Source of the DNA: Thalassia testudinum
Taxonomy: Eukaryota > Streptophyta > Magnoliopsida > Alismatales > Hydrocharitaceae
Assembly: GCA_037157565.1 (NCBI GenBank)
Contig: JAZHRO010000014.1
Coordinates: 96,813,501 to 96,877,500, forward strand
Direction of reading: 5' to 3'
Length of the DNA stretch: 64,000 nucleotides
Both the position numbers and the translations under genes were made by a program. Below are positions 45,073 through 56,321 of the stretch, piece by piece (positions within the stretch are counted from its first letter, which is position 1; every line of letters starts with the position of its first letter). The notes below the pieces were generated by a model. That model did not search any database. It had not been told where the DNA came from and worked only from the letters and a program-made list of their open reading frames with translations.

Positions 45073-47196
45073 CATATGCATTATCTGCATCTTTACTGCT
45101 CTTCTTTAGCTATGCATGAAATGATGTTATAATGTGCTGATTAAGTATATTATGTCAATTACAGATAATAAGCTAATCAGGAGCTTGATCTGGAGCTCGA
45201 TCAGGATCAAGAATAACGTGAGTTGTAGCAGAGCTTGAGTAGAAGACTTAGTTTAAATATAGGAACAATAATGTAAGGGGATTAAAGGTTTTCTATTCTA
45301 TTAAGTAGAAATAAAGCAGCAAAATGTGAAAGCATAGGTCCATCCTAGCCCTAGGATATCCTAGAGACTTCCCCAAGCCTTAGCCACCCATAGATTAGGT
45401 CACAACACCCTAGGAAGCCCTAAAACCCTAGTTCCAACCCTTATCTGGACGTCCAGATAAGTTATAGGACATCTAATACCCTTAGCCACCTCCCGCACAC
45501 CTCAACCCACTTCTGCAGTGTTATTAGATGTCCAGACACTTTGTCAGGCGTCCAATTTCTGCAAAATACTCAAAAAAGAACCCAAAATCCCTCCTGACTC
45601 TGATTGGACATCCAGACAACAAGTCTGGACTTTTGATTTTTGAATATAAGACGTCTGACACTATTATTAGATGTCTGATACTACTCTCCAGTTCCTATTT
45701 TGAGATTTAAGCCTTGATCTTGGATCTCTAGGTTCCTAAACCCAATTCCAACCCCATAGGAACCTAAATTAAGGTGCCCTAACCCTAGTACATCACCACT
45801 AGACCTCCCTAAGGACCTAATTAGGTCCTCACTAAACCTAATTAACTTGGATCTTAGTCAATTCCATCAGCCTATTCAATGGGACTCATTGAGTCCAAGT
45901 GAGCCCTGATCTCAGCACACACTGTCCAATTGGACTCAGTGAGAGTTCAATTGACCTAGACCTAAATTAATTGAGTTGTTCAACTCTCAATTAAGTTTCC
46001 ACACACCTAATTAAACTTGTATTAAGTTTAATTGCACTTTACCTTTGTGAATTAGGGTTTATAACCCTAATTTGAGACATACCTTGACCTAAACCCACTA
46101 GAACCTAACCTAATCAACCTAGCCACCTAAGTTTCGACCCACACACACCCACACACACCATCCACACTAAAATACCTAGCCTAGAGTTCTCTAGAACTCT
46201 CTACATTGTGTGGTTGCCTTGGTTGCCAAAATTAGCAACCAAGAGCCATTCAATTTTTAGATCCACATTTGGTGGATCTATAAACCACCATCCATCCTCT
46301 CTCTCTCACTCTCCCACGATCTCCCACCATAATCCTCTCTAGAGAATTTCATAATTCTCTAGAGAGCTTCCCTTAGGTCTATAAAAAAACCTAAGGGGTG
46401 GCCATTTGCACCCATTCACTTCTTTGGCAAATTCACTCCATTGGTGCCATTCACGCCCACTTCTACTTAGCTAGCCACTCCACCTCCACAAGCTCACTAC
46501 CACCACCATGGAGGACATCATGCTGGGATGTTGGATCACTCCTCCCTCTCTCCAAGGGTCGGCCTAAGCTACATTGGCTGCCCCTCATTCTTCTCCCGAT
46601 CACTCCAAGGACATAGGGGACCACCCCTGAATGCCCTTTATTCTAACAGATTTAGTTTATGCTCTCCATAGTTTTACTGCTCTTTTTACTGCTTAGTGGC
46701 ATAGTCCTAACTTCTCCCCCAATGATGCATGTGAAATCCCCCCATCGATTCTTGTATGCAATCATTTTTTGGTAGCTAGATTTCCATTTCAAGCATTTAT
46801 GTACAAGCTATCCTCTAAATTTCTTATGCAAACAACTCCCCAATGAATGAATGAAAATGCATTTATATATATATATCTCTTTATGTATTTGAAATCACCA
46901 TGAGCTTATTGATTAATATTATATTTACGTGATTCAAGTTGCCTGTTTCTAACTCCTAATATTCTTGCAACTAAGCATGTCATACTTAACTACGTAAAAA
47001 TCACAAACCAGCATGTGATTCTAAACAAAGTAGAGCAACAAAAGATCGATTTCAGAGGTAAACAAATGCCTCCTAGAGGTGAACAACCGGGACTCAAAGT
47101 CTCAATATTTTTACAAGCTTGATTTTTGACGAACATTTTTACGCGACTATACTACGATTCGGATGACTTTCGAATGCACAAGAATGGTTTCCATCA
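44995..47196 (+). repeat. sLTR-3, solo LTR of the Gypsy-B family
   Basis: TGATTGCGCAG...TTTCCATCA, 2202 bp, with CACTT at 44990-44994 and 47197-47201. It matches the Gypsy-B 5' LTR (56322-58052, opposite strand) from about 45395 onward. It starts with the hairpin TGATTGC-GCA-GCAATCA, has the perfect 20-bp palindrome TTATCTGGACGTCCAGATAA at 45441-45460, several AGACGTCTGA-like motifs (45440-45700), and a promoter region with two perfect inverted repeats at 46335-46396. Inserted in the Gypsy-D 3' UTR. Confidence 0.9.
46335..46396 (+). promoter_or_regulatory. TATA region with two inverted repeats (sLTR-3)
   Basis: Arms CTCTCTAGAGAATT and AATTCTCTAGAGAG (14 bp, 4-nt loop) at 46335-46366 are followed by CCTTAGGT...ACCTAAGG (46371-46396), which encloses TATAAAAAA. 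The Gypsy-B 5' LTR keeps both in reverse orientation near 57105-57165. Confidence 0.8.
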
Positions 47197-47201
47197 CACT
47201 T

Positions 47202-48738
47202 TAGGGTTCATCCGTTAGAACAACCAACCCTACCTCAGGTACCTATACCAGAGCTTCAAATCGTTTGCAACAGTCATCTCGACCCATCCTCCCACCCAAA
47301 CCCTATTCTAATGAATGATTTAAGCTGAACTCGAACCCACCTAATTTACAATGGGGACATTGCAAATAGTAGGCATGGGGGGGTATGAAAGTGCAAAATG
47401 CCGTGAAAATCATCTCACAAGAAAAGGTTTCATCGAAAAGGTCACATATTCCAACCAAAAGAAAAATAAAAAAAAATCTTGAAAAGGAACAAAAAAAATG
47501 AGAGGAAAGAAAATTTTGAGGCCATACAATTCTTGAGAAGAAAAGGGGGAGAAGTTAAAAATGTCAAAAAGGAGCACAAGATGAAAAGAAAAAAAAAATA
47601 GAGATGGACATTTGTAAGAAATTAAGGAATTAACTGAGTTCTAGACCATATCAAAAAAAGAAAATGAAAGGCAAATAGTGCTAATGAAACACAGAAGAGA
47701 TTAGCAAGAATGTTGATTTTTGTACTCTTGGGCTATGCTCCTAGGCTTAAAAATTCAAGTATCCTCTAAGATCTAGATAGTCCTCATGAGGTTGGAGAAA
47801 ATGCAAAGCTTAAGTATTAGGTCTAAGGCTTTGGGAGTATTCGGCCTCGTTAACTGACCTCAATTTTGCAGGACTCGGTAACCTAAGCACCCCAATCAAC
47901 ACACAGTCTTGTTTACTAAGCATAAGTATCAAAATCACGCAAATGCATTTAAATCATTCTAAAAAAGTCGCCTAGATTAGGAGCGACCAATCAACACAAG
48001 TTGATTTGGACGAGTTCCCGACACGGAGAGGCGAGAAATTCCCCTCAAAGATGCACAATAACAAATCGTCTCCTTGGTGCTTGTCTCCTAAGATATCCAC
48101 ATATCCTACCGGGGGCATGTAAGCACCCTATGCTAGTTCAAATGCCATGCGCGGCATTATCCCGAAATGTCGATTATCATGGTTTGGATTTAGCTACAGA
48201 ATGCCATGGGAGGGATTATCTCAAAATCTCGAACGCCAGGGTTCTATGGGGTTGCCATGGGTGGTGCTATGTCGAAGCATCGATTGCTTGGGACCCTTCG
48301 AGGATTGATGATGGGGACTAGGAATCCGATACAGACCGTGTTGAGAAGCCAATCCTAATCTAGAAATAAAAAGAAAAGAGAGAAAATGCTCCAAACAAAG
48401 AAAATTCCTCTGTCTCTCTCTTACAAAAATGCACTGCAAACTAAACTTAGGCTAAAACATGTTACAAGCACGGGTGCTTTAATCACAGAATTCAACAAAC
48501 CTTAGAATAGTTCTTGTGGGCCTTAAAAACCTTCATGGCAGATTGAGGCAAGAGCTGGTCAGGTCCACATCCTGGTTGGTACTTGAGTACCCCTAGGCCT
48601 ACTATCAGCATTCTAACCTAATCTACAGAAGAAATCACACATCATAGTTTTCTGGGCATCAAAAGATTTCATGGTATAGAATCAAAGTTAAAACCTTAAA
48701 ATTTTGCTAAGGGACTAGCAAAATTATGCATAGGGGTA
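47202..48738 (+). other. Gypsy-D 3' untranslated region
   Basis: No coding frame. It holds GGCATGGGGGGG (47372-47383), an A-rich purine tract (about 47455-47700), a three-unit repeat (48144-48290) and the terminal purine tract GCATAGGGGTAGGA before the 3' LTR. Confidence 0.82.
48144..48290 (+). repeat. Three-unit 3' UTR repeat (Gypsy-D)
   Basis: Units start at about 48144, 48203 and 48255. Consensus CCATGGGNGG then TATCTCGAAG, two variable bases, and TCGATTGCC; spacings are 59 and 52 bp. The same three units with the same spacings occur in the Gypsy-F 3' UTR. Confidence 0.8.
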
Positions 48739-51514
48739 GGATGGGAACACCATCATGAGCCATAACTAGCTCATTTTTTATCCAATTGAGAGAATAATTG
48801 CTCCTATATAGCCGCCTGAAGGTTATAATTCAATACAGAACCTTCCTGAGAGAAACACAAGAAATAAGGGTTAAAACTGTAATTTTACCAATGTAGTACA
48901 ACAACGAGTTTTCTCAGGGGCTAAACAAAGGTCAAATGGTCTTAATAAGATAATAAGTGGGTTGGATTAGATAAAAAAAGGTTTACGTGAGTTCTGTGAA
49001 TGAAATGACTTCTTGAAACCCTAAAACAGTCTCACTTGATTAACTAAGGTTCTGGCCAAGATAAAATTCACTTAAATCCTCTAAAAATCATAGAAAAATA
49101 TCATCTAAGATTTATTACCTTCAATTTGGCCATTGGAGCCCATCTTGACCTAGAATGGGGTCTCAAATAGATATTTGCCCTAAAATGATTTTTGCATAAA
49201 TTGCCTAGTCAAACATGGTCAAACCCAAAATCCAACTTCACCATTAGATTCCTTCAGTCCAAATTAGGTTTTTACCAAAATTTTGACCTAAGGGGAACTC
49301 ATCATGACCTACTTTGCAAAAAGGTCCAGTCTAATTACATTTCTACCATAAACTTTCAAAAACCCTCACAGTCAACCCCTGGCTTTCTTATCATCTTCGT
49401 AAATAGGTCCCTCCACCATTATAACGGAGGAATCCTACTCCGACGAGCTTTGAAAGGAGGTTTCTCCTTAATTGCTCAAAGAATCCCTTCCAAGATTTGA
49501 AGGGAGATTCCATGAGTAATCCCTTCCAATCTTAACCCGATTTCGTGCCCTAATTGTTTCCCAATCTTTCATGCGAACGCATGAGAGATTTGGGTTTCTT
49601 GAAGCTTCCAACTCCAGTGACCTTACCTTTCTTGGAAGCTTGGCTTCCAAGCACAAATCCCTCTCCAAATGACCTATAAAAGGAGCCCCTGATCCAACCA
49701 CTTTCTCCATGCTTGAATTTGGGCTGGTTCTCCCTATATTCCTCTCTCCCTCATCGGTCACAATCTCCGCAAGCTTCGGCGGCTTCTCCCTTGCTCTCTT
49801 GTTGCCCAACCACAATATCAGTTGTTGTGATAACTCTGCCGCAGTCGTCCACGTCGTGCAACACCGACGAACGTCGCCTCTGCCCTGTCTTCGCTATCAC
49901 CTCATCTACGGAGGTCTTCATCTTCCCCACGTCGGGCAACCATATCGGCGTGGGTTCTCTGTCCCTTTCGCCCCTTAGAAGTAGGCTTTTAGACTCCCTC
50001 TTTCACACACTTTCTTTCCCCTCTTTATTTCTCAAAACATTCACCAACGGCACTGAACACCGTCACCTTCTCCACCTCCGATGATACCTCCGGCAAGGTG
50101 CTCCCATCACTCCACACCTCCATCCACCTCACCAACCACCCTACGACCTCTGCCATGACTACCTGATCACATCCCCTCACTCCAACTTCTCCATCGACAA
50201 CCTAAACATCCCACTGAACACACCCACTCACACGCCCATAGTAAGGCTTAGACATGCCACCATAGCCACCCACATGCCACGAAGCCACTCCCATCACATC
50301 CGCCGTGCTCCAGCGAGGTTCCCTGAGTAATTTGATGTGGCCACGAGGTTATGCTATTGATTTCATGTTCAGGCCATGGTTCGCCATTACCGCTGAGCAT
50401 AAAGCTTGCTTGCTGCAGCTCTAGGTGCTGCCAATCCCAGGAAGACACTTCGAGGACACGCGAAAGACACTCCTGCATGATTCCAGGGCTTCGATTGGAG
50501 TCAAGAGGCTCTGCAGTTGAGCCAATTGAGGAAGCCATCTGCTGCTGCGGCACGAAAAGGAAGGTGGGACATTTAATCCCACCTCAGAAGTGGAAGGATG
50601 CCTACGTACGCATAAAGGGAAAAAGTGTTAGAGGTTCTTCGCCTCTAACACTGAGGGTAAGGTCCTCCTCCCACTCTCTCACGGACTTGTCCGCGATATA
50701 ACCTGTGGACCTGGCCATGACCAGACTACCTGACCTGTTCACTCCTCACTTACCACACACCCTGGTAAGCCTGGACCTAGGTCTTCGCTAGGTCTGATTA
50801 CCTAACCGGTTAAGGGCTCTGGGAGAGCGAAGTTGAAATAGAAAGAGAGAAAGAGAGAAAAAAGTTATGTAGGGGAAGGGGGTTTTGCTATGAGGAGTTT
50901 GCCTTCGACACTTAGCCAATTCAGAGAAGAAGAAGAGGAGGTCAGGCATAAAAGGAAGAAGAAGAAGGAGAGGAGCACCGTAGGGCTTAAGGCAAAGCTG
51001 AAGAAGAAGGAAGCTTAAGGCCAACGGCAGAGAAAAAGAAAAGGAAGAGAAGGCCAAAAGTAGAAAGAAGAAGGAAGAAGAAGATAAAGAGAAAGGCAGA
51101 AGATAGAGAAAGCTAAAGAGAAAAGAGAAGGATCTAAGAAAGCCAAAGAAGAAGATGGAGGAAGTAGAAGACTAAGAAGAGAAAGAGGAGAACTCAGACA
51201 TTTAAGTCGTCTGATTAAGGAATCAGACGACAGATTCTAGCCTCCATTGCATATTTATATTTAATCATTTGGTGGTATTGTAGGAGTATTTGGTGATCTA
51301 CATCACCATTTTACTCCCATAGTTTTGCACTCTGATACTACTATTATTGCAATTTCTTTCAGTTTAAATTGTGATCTTGATTTCTAAATACCAATTTGCT
51401 CCCTATGTTCAACCTCAGAAATCTTTTCGAGTAATAAAATTATATCTATTTTGAACGCTATTTCAACTATACTACAATGCAATACTTTTAAAACCCGATT
51501 CAGTGCGGCAGACA
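48739..51514 (+). repeat. Gypsy-D 3' LTR
   Basis: 2776 bp, matching the 5' LTR along its length with several percent divergence. It begins GGATGGG where the 5' copy has TGATGGG, so the first base is mutated. TATAAAAG at 49675-49682; purine-rich tract about 50840-51200; GTCGTCTGATTAAGGAATCAG near 51207. It ends GCGGCAGACA. Confidence 0.92.
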
Positions 51515-51519
51515 CTTAA

Positions 51520-52170
51520 CAACCTCTACCATGTTCAGGTTCAGCCGTCGTTGAGGTTGTCTCGAAGGTTTCACTCCCTCATCTATGTAAATGTGATGAG
51601 TGCAATATGAGGGGCAAATACCACAGAGATCAACAATACTCCACCCTAGGATAGCCCTATGGTCTTGTAGCACAAAAATCAGCTGGTGTTCCTTTTCTTG
51701 GGTCAAGTGAGCATTGATAATGACTGGGCATGTCTCACTTACACCCAAAAACACATATTTGAGTGAGTCTTGTAAGGGCTTCAATTCCATCAAGGGTGGG
51801 TCAGACTCAGAAGTGGGGGTAGGAGTCGGAATGGGAGCAAAATCAGATGTGGAAGTCTGATGATCCAGATACATGTGAATTCCTATAGATTGACCACCTG
51901 TAAAGTGGTCGATTGTGACTGTGTTAATGGAAAACTCGTCTGCTATCATCACATCTTCCTACATCAGCAAGGGCGATTCAGTATTATGTGGATCAGTATA
52001 GCTAGAGTCAGGGGTGTTTTGGTCAGATATACACCCCAGACAATTGGATCCTCAGGGAGATATATGCATTGCAATAGTCTCAGTCCCGTGTGGATTGAGG
52101 TCCAAGAACTCCGATAGTGTGGACAAATAAGACATTGGGTCGTCACAAAGGAGCCCAATGTTACCACAGT
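51520..52170 (-). pseudogene. pol: Gypsy-B RT, N-terminal part
   Basis: Minus strand open from 51952: a Pro/Thr/Ser-rich linker, MELKPLQDSLKYVFLG, CPVIINAHLTQEKEHQLIFVLQDHRAILGW, GICPSYCTHHIYIDEG, QRRLNLNMVEVVK. It then continues as KEIIKW at 33826. This is the RT N-terminus; open for 150 codons but cut off by Gypsy-D. Confidence 0.92.
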
Positions 52171-52177
52171 GTTTTGC

Positions 52178-52700
52178 TCAATCTAAGGCTATCTCCATAC
52201 ACCCAGAAGAATAATCAATGTTTGCTCGGGCTACCACTAGAAATGGGCGACCCAAAATAATTGGTGCATCACGGAGATTAGGAGGAACCTCCATATCAAG
52301 AATGAAAAAGTCTATGGGAAAGCAGAATCTGCAGACTTTCCCGATCACATTCTCAACCACCCCACTCAGTGTTTTCACTGATCTATCAGCTAGCTGAATC
52401 GTGGCTGAGGTGGGTTTTAACTCCCCGAATAGAAATCAATCATATACGGCTGTGGGAGTCAGGTTGATGGACGAACCCAGATCTAGAAGGGCTCAATCAA
52501 ATGGAGAATTCTACAAGAAGCAAGAAATGAGTGGGGTACCAGGGTCTTTCTTTTTCGACAATAGGTCGACTAGAATCACGGTGCTAGCCTTCTTTGGCAA
52601 TATCACCTATCATCCTATTCTTGGTTGTCACTTCGGGGTATTGTAGTCCTTGAAGAACCTCGCGACAACAGGAATGTAATCAATGGCCTCATGGAGAGGG
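52178..52700 (-). pseudogene. pro: Gypsy-B aspartic protease
   Basis: On the minus strand, ALLDLGSSINLTPTAVYD (about 52490-52435) is the active site. It is followed by KTLSGVVENVIGKVCRFCFPIDFFILDMEVPPN and APIILGRPFLVVARANIDYSSGCMEIALD (52378-52178). Several stops upstream. Confidence 0.85.
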
Positions 52701-54735
52701 ACATGAATATGCACTTCCTTGAACATTGACTTAAATTCCTTGAAATTTCGCATGTCCTTTTTCTATACTACATTTCGTGTTAGGGCCTCGGGAAAAGGAA
52801 TGGGAATCTCAGGGTCAAGTGGCCTCTTGCCCTTATCTAATGTAAGTAGCTCAAGAGATGAAGGATTCGAACCACTCTATGGTGAAGGGTGCAAAAAATC
52901 AGGACCCACCTACCAAAATGGTGGGTCGTGTGGCTTCTTCCTACTCCTCAATGAAACAACATTTGTATCAGCTTGCTATCCAAGAGGTGGTGGAGGAGCG
53001 GAAGGGTAGATATGTGAGCCTGTCCTTGTGGTGCCTGTAATATGGCATGTTGGAGGTGCCTGTAATATGGCGTGTGCCTGTCCCTGTGGTGCCTAAAACC
53101 TAGGTGGGGCACCTTGGTTCCACACATACCGTGGGTTTGGGACAAGTTGGGAGGGCAAGGCTCCCCAGGTCCAATGCTCCTATAGCAACTAGTTTTGCAT
53201 GTTTTGTATGTTCTATATCTAGTCGGCCATTGCCATCATGATATGCAAGCTATCCTGTGTAGAGTTTTGCATCGATTCTTGCAGCTCCTCTTTTAGTGCT
53301 CAAAATCAGCTCGCTTTGGAGGGTGACTGGTAGCTGATGCAGTGTCTGATAGACAGAGCGTGATTGCAGTTGCTGAGATGGGAATGACTGCTTCCTAGGG
53401 TATGTGTTTTGTGCATTCCCATACTACCCGGTCTGATAGTGTGGATCATGATGTTGTCTCCGTGAGTTACCTGACTAGGAGAAGTTTAGATGCTATTGCC
53501 AACTAGGGTTATACATCTCTGAGTATAGGTTATTACGCCCGTGTCCCTGAATAGCATTGATGTTTTCATAGGCTGACAACAATTGAGGTGTATATTCATC
53601 AAGGGAATACGCATTATAATTATCATGTGGTGCGTAACCCTGATCATATGGTGCAAGATCGAGATTGTTCGCGAGATCCTGATATGCGGGATCCCATGAA
53701 TATGGAGGAGGTGCATCCCGAGTGAGCAAATTAACTCGAGCAGGAGGGGCTCGGGATGCATAAGAGGGTCTCGGGGCGGTAGAATTTTCGACCAGATCCT
53801 GTTGACCTCAAGCTATGTCATCGAGCTTCCTTCCCAGGAAATCCATCTTTCTTAGCTACTTGGCGATAATTTCCATATTAGCTTGAACAGACTCTACTTG
53901 GGCCTCGTGGACACTAACTCGCTGCTGTCCAGGCTGGTAGAATTGGTTCATTGATGCGAGATTCATTGAATTCTCCGCTAGAGACTCGGGCAACTCAAAT
54001 GTGTTGTTTTCGTCTTTCGCGAGGAAATTCCCGCCACTGGATGCATTGGTCAGGTACCAATGTGTGTCATCCAGTTCATGGTAAAAAATCTTAGCTAGGT
54101 GCCATCTAGGCACACCATGGTGCAGGCATTTTCACAATAATTCATGTAATCGTTCCCAAGCATCATGCGAATTCTCCATAGGTTACTGGGAGAAAGTTGT
54201 GATTGTTCGCCTCATCGCATTTGACCGACCAATCGGGAAAAACTTTTCAAGAATTCATGTTGTAATTCTGGCCATGTTCCTATTGACTTCCTGATGGTCT
54301 TGAACCAATATGAAGCTTTATCCCTGAGAGAAAATGGAAAAAGCTTCATTAGAATAATTCCAAGATCTACATCCCTAGGTTGAGCCATTTCTGCAATTTG
54401 ACTCATGTCCTCTAAATGTTGGAATGGATCCTCGTTCATGTTTCCATAAAACTAATTTTGAATTAGCCCAATTAGATTGGGTTTGAGCTAGAACACATCT
54501 CCTCCTATAGGAATCCAGCCTAGAGGAGCAGCAATTGGCCAATTGGCGTTGTCGGGTCGTAGAAATCCCGAAGCTGTTCTCACGGTGGATGCTACATTCT
54601 GTCCAAAGTGTTCAAGATATAGTCTATGTTATATTTTTGTCGTTCCTCTAATTCAATGATCCGAGATTCCAGACGAGCCATCGAGTCCAGATTTGTTGGA
54701 TCCTGACCAGGTCAGGGTCTAGGGTTAGCCATCAT
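52701..54735 (-). pseudogene. gag: Gypsy-B gag
   Basis: The likely start is ATG at 54735 (MMANPRP, then TGA), continuing DSMARLESRIIELEERQKYN. The capsid-like domain lies at 54439-54212 (EDPFQHLEDMSQIAEM, LMKLFPFSLRDKASYWFKTI, WPELQHEFLKSF). Next come IFYHELDDTHWYLTNASSGGNF (54090) and a Tyr/Asn/Pro-rich tail (53761-53486). It differs in sequence from Gypsy-A/C gag but has the same architecture. Broken by stops and at least two frameshifts. Confidence 0.87.
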
Positions 54736-56299
54736 GGCTAAGAGGGTAGAAGATGAGTGTGGGGGAGAAGATAGTCTGGGCGAGGTGACTCGCCTCCTTG
54801 GGAATGGCTCCCAAGGTCCAACTAGTTTAGGTCTTAATGGCCTCCCTTACATACACTAGCCAACCCTTGGGTTGGTGCAGCCAGCCAAACAATGCTAAGG
54901 CCCTATCAATCAGATGGTCCTTATGATCAGATGATCAGATTTTTCATTTTGTGTTCGAATTCCTGAAGAAAAATTTGTTGAGAACTGACTGAAAGTGGTT
55001 CCCGCCTCTCAAGCTAATCCAGCCAGTCTGGTTATGAGGGGACGAAGGGGAAGGTTCTTCCTTCGACTCACGCCTCCAGTTCCGTTGACCCCCGAGCCAT
55101 CGCCATTTGACACTACCCTGCAGACTTAGTCACCAGGCTTGGCCAGAGAGGTTGAAATACCCGGTAGTATGACAATGAATTTGGGTTGATTTCGTGTTTT
55201 AGAATTTCTTTTAACCCTTTTTTCCTCACTGGGGTTTGGGGTGAGTGGCCCACAAGGTGACCAAGCTCACCGGCTAAACACTAGACTCAGCTAAATCTAG
55301 GTTAGCTAAAGTATGGTCTCTAGGGTGTAATCCTAAAGGTGTAACCTAGGGTTCATGCAATTCTAGGGTTTTCTTTTTTTTTTTTCTTTCTTTTTAGTAG
55401 ACCACAAGAATAAAAATAATTCTCTGAGCAAAATTGGAAACTAAATAAATTGAATTTGGCAAGTAGATTCATTTTCAATTATCTTTTCAAAGAATATTTT
55501 TTATAATTTTTACTTTTTCAACAGAATTTATAGGGATTTTTAATTGTCAGGGGTCAAATCTAGAATTTTGACCCTAGTTTATTTTTTGCTTTGAAATAGT
55601 AACAATGGTTTTCAAAAATTCACAGAAAATATGTAAATTAAAGCTAATGAGATCATCTTTCAAACCCCCACCATTTTTCATTGAAACAGATTCGCAGATT
55701 GTTTAGAATTGATTTTTGAATTTTGAAATTTTCAAATCTGGGTCAATTTGACACCCTTGTACTTAATGAATTTTTAAAAATTTTGTACTTGGTATTTTTT
55801 GAAATAAATAGTGTCGTTGCAAAGATGGTTTGGAAATGAAGTACTTTCCTAGATTTTAGAATTTTTCGCTCACTAATTTTATGACAAATGAATTTTTAAA
55901 TTAAAGTCTAGCCGAATTTCAGCAAGTGGTGGAAAAGCTTTTAGAAGGTGGTTTGAAATTCAAATCACTTTCCACCAAAAATGACTTTTTTTTTTAAGTG
56001 AAAAACTTTTTCAAATTTTTTTTTCTCTTTTTTTCTCAAAGTAGCCTAAGATTCAAATGGAAACCTAATCTAAGAACCTAAAGAAAAAATATTTTTGTTG
56101 TTTTCTTTTTCAGAAAGAAATTTCTAACCTACAGTTCAGACAAAAATCCTAAGCTAAGGGAGAGATGTGCACCTGCATTTTTTTTCTTTGTGCTCGATGT
56201 GTGCTCAGATCCCATTTTTCCAGATTTCCTACACACCAAAAAAGACAACCAGAGGAAGATTTGTCACAAAAAGTTTTAGATAGAAAATCAATTTTGGTG
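54736..56299 (-). other. Gypsy-B 5' leader
   Basis: 1.56 kb without a credible coding frame; AT-rich between 55360 and 56100. It lies between the primer site and gag. Confidence 0.78.
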
Positions 56300-56318
56300 C
56301 CTCCCGAGCAATGACACG
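56300..56318 (-). other. Primer binding site, decayed tRNA-Asp type (Gypsy-B)
   Basis: On the minus strand it reads CGTGTCATTGCTCGGGAGG, a degraded relative of GGCGCCGTTGCCGGGGA, directly after the LTR. Confidence 0.6.
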
Positions 56319-56321
56319 ATT

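Larger units (their letters stand above)
33832..51514 (+). mobile_element. Gypsy-D, large Ty3/gypsy element (17.7 kb with two solo LTRs inside)
   Basis: LTRs of 2775 bp (33832-36606) and 2776 bp (48739-51514). The target duplication is CCTAA (33827-33831) against CTTAA (51515-51519), one C/T difference. Removal restores Gypsy-B RT as VVKKEIIKW. Internal order: Asp-type primer site, leader, gag (37702), PR, [sLTR-2], RT, RH, IN, 3' UTR [sLTR-3], PPT. Related to Gypsy-F by its 3' UTR. All genes carry stops and frameshifts. Confidence 0.94.
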
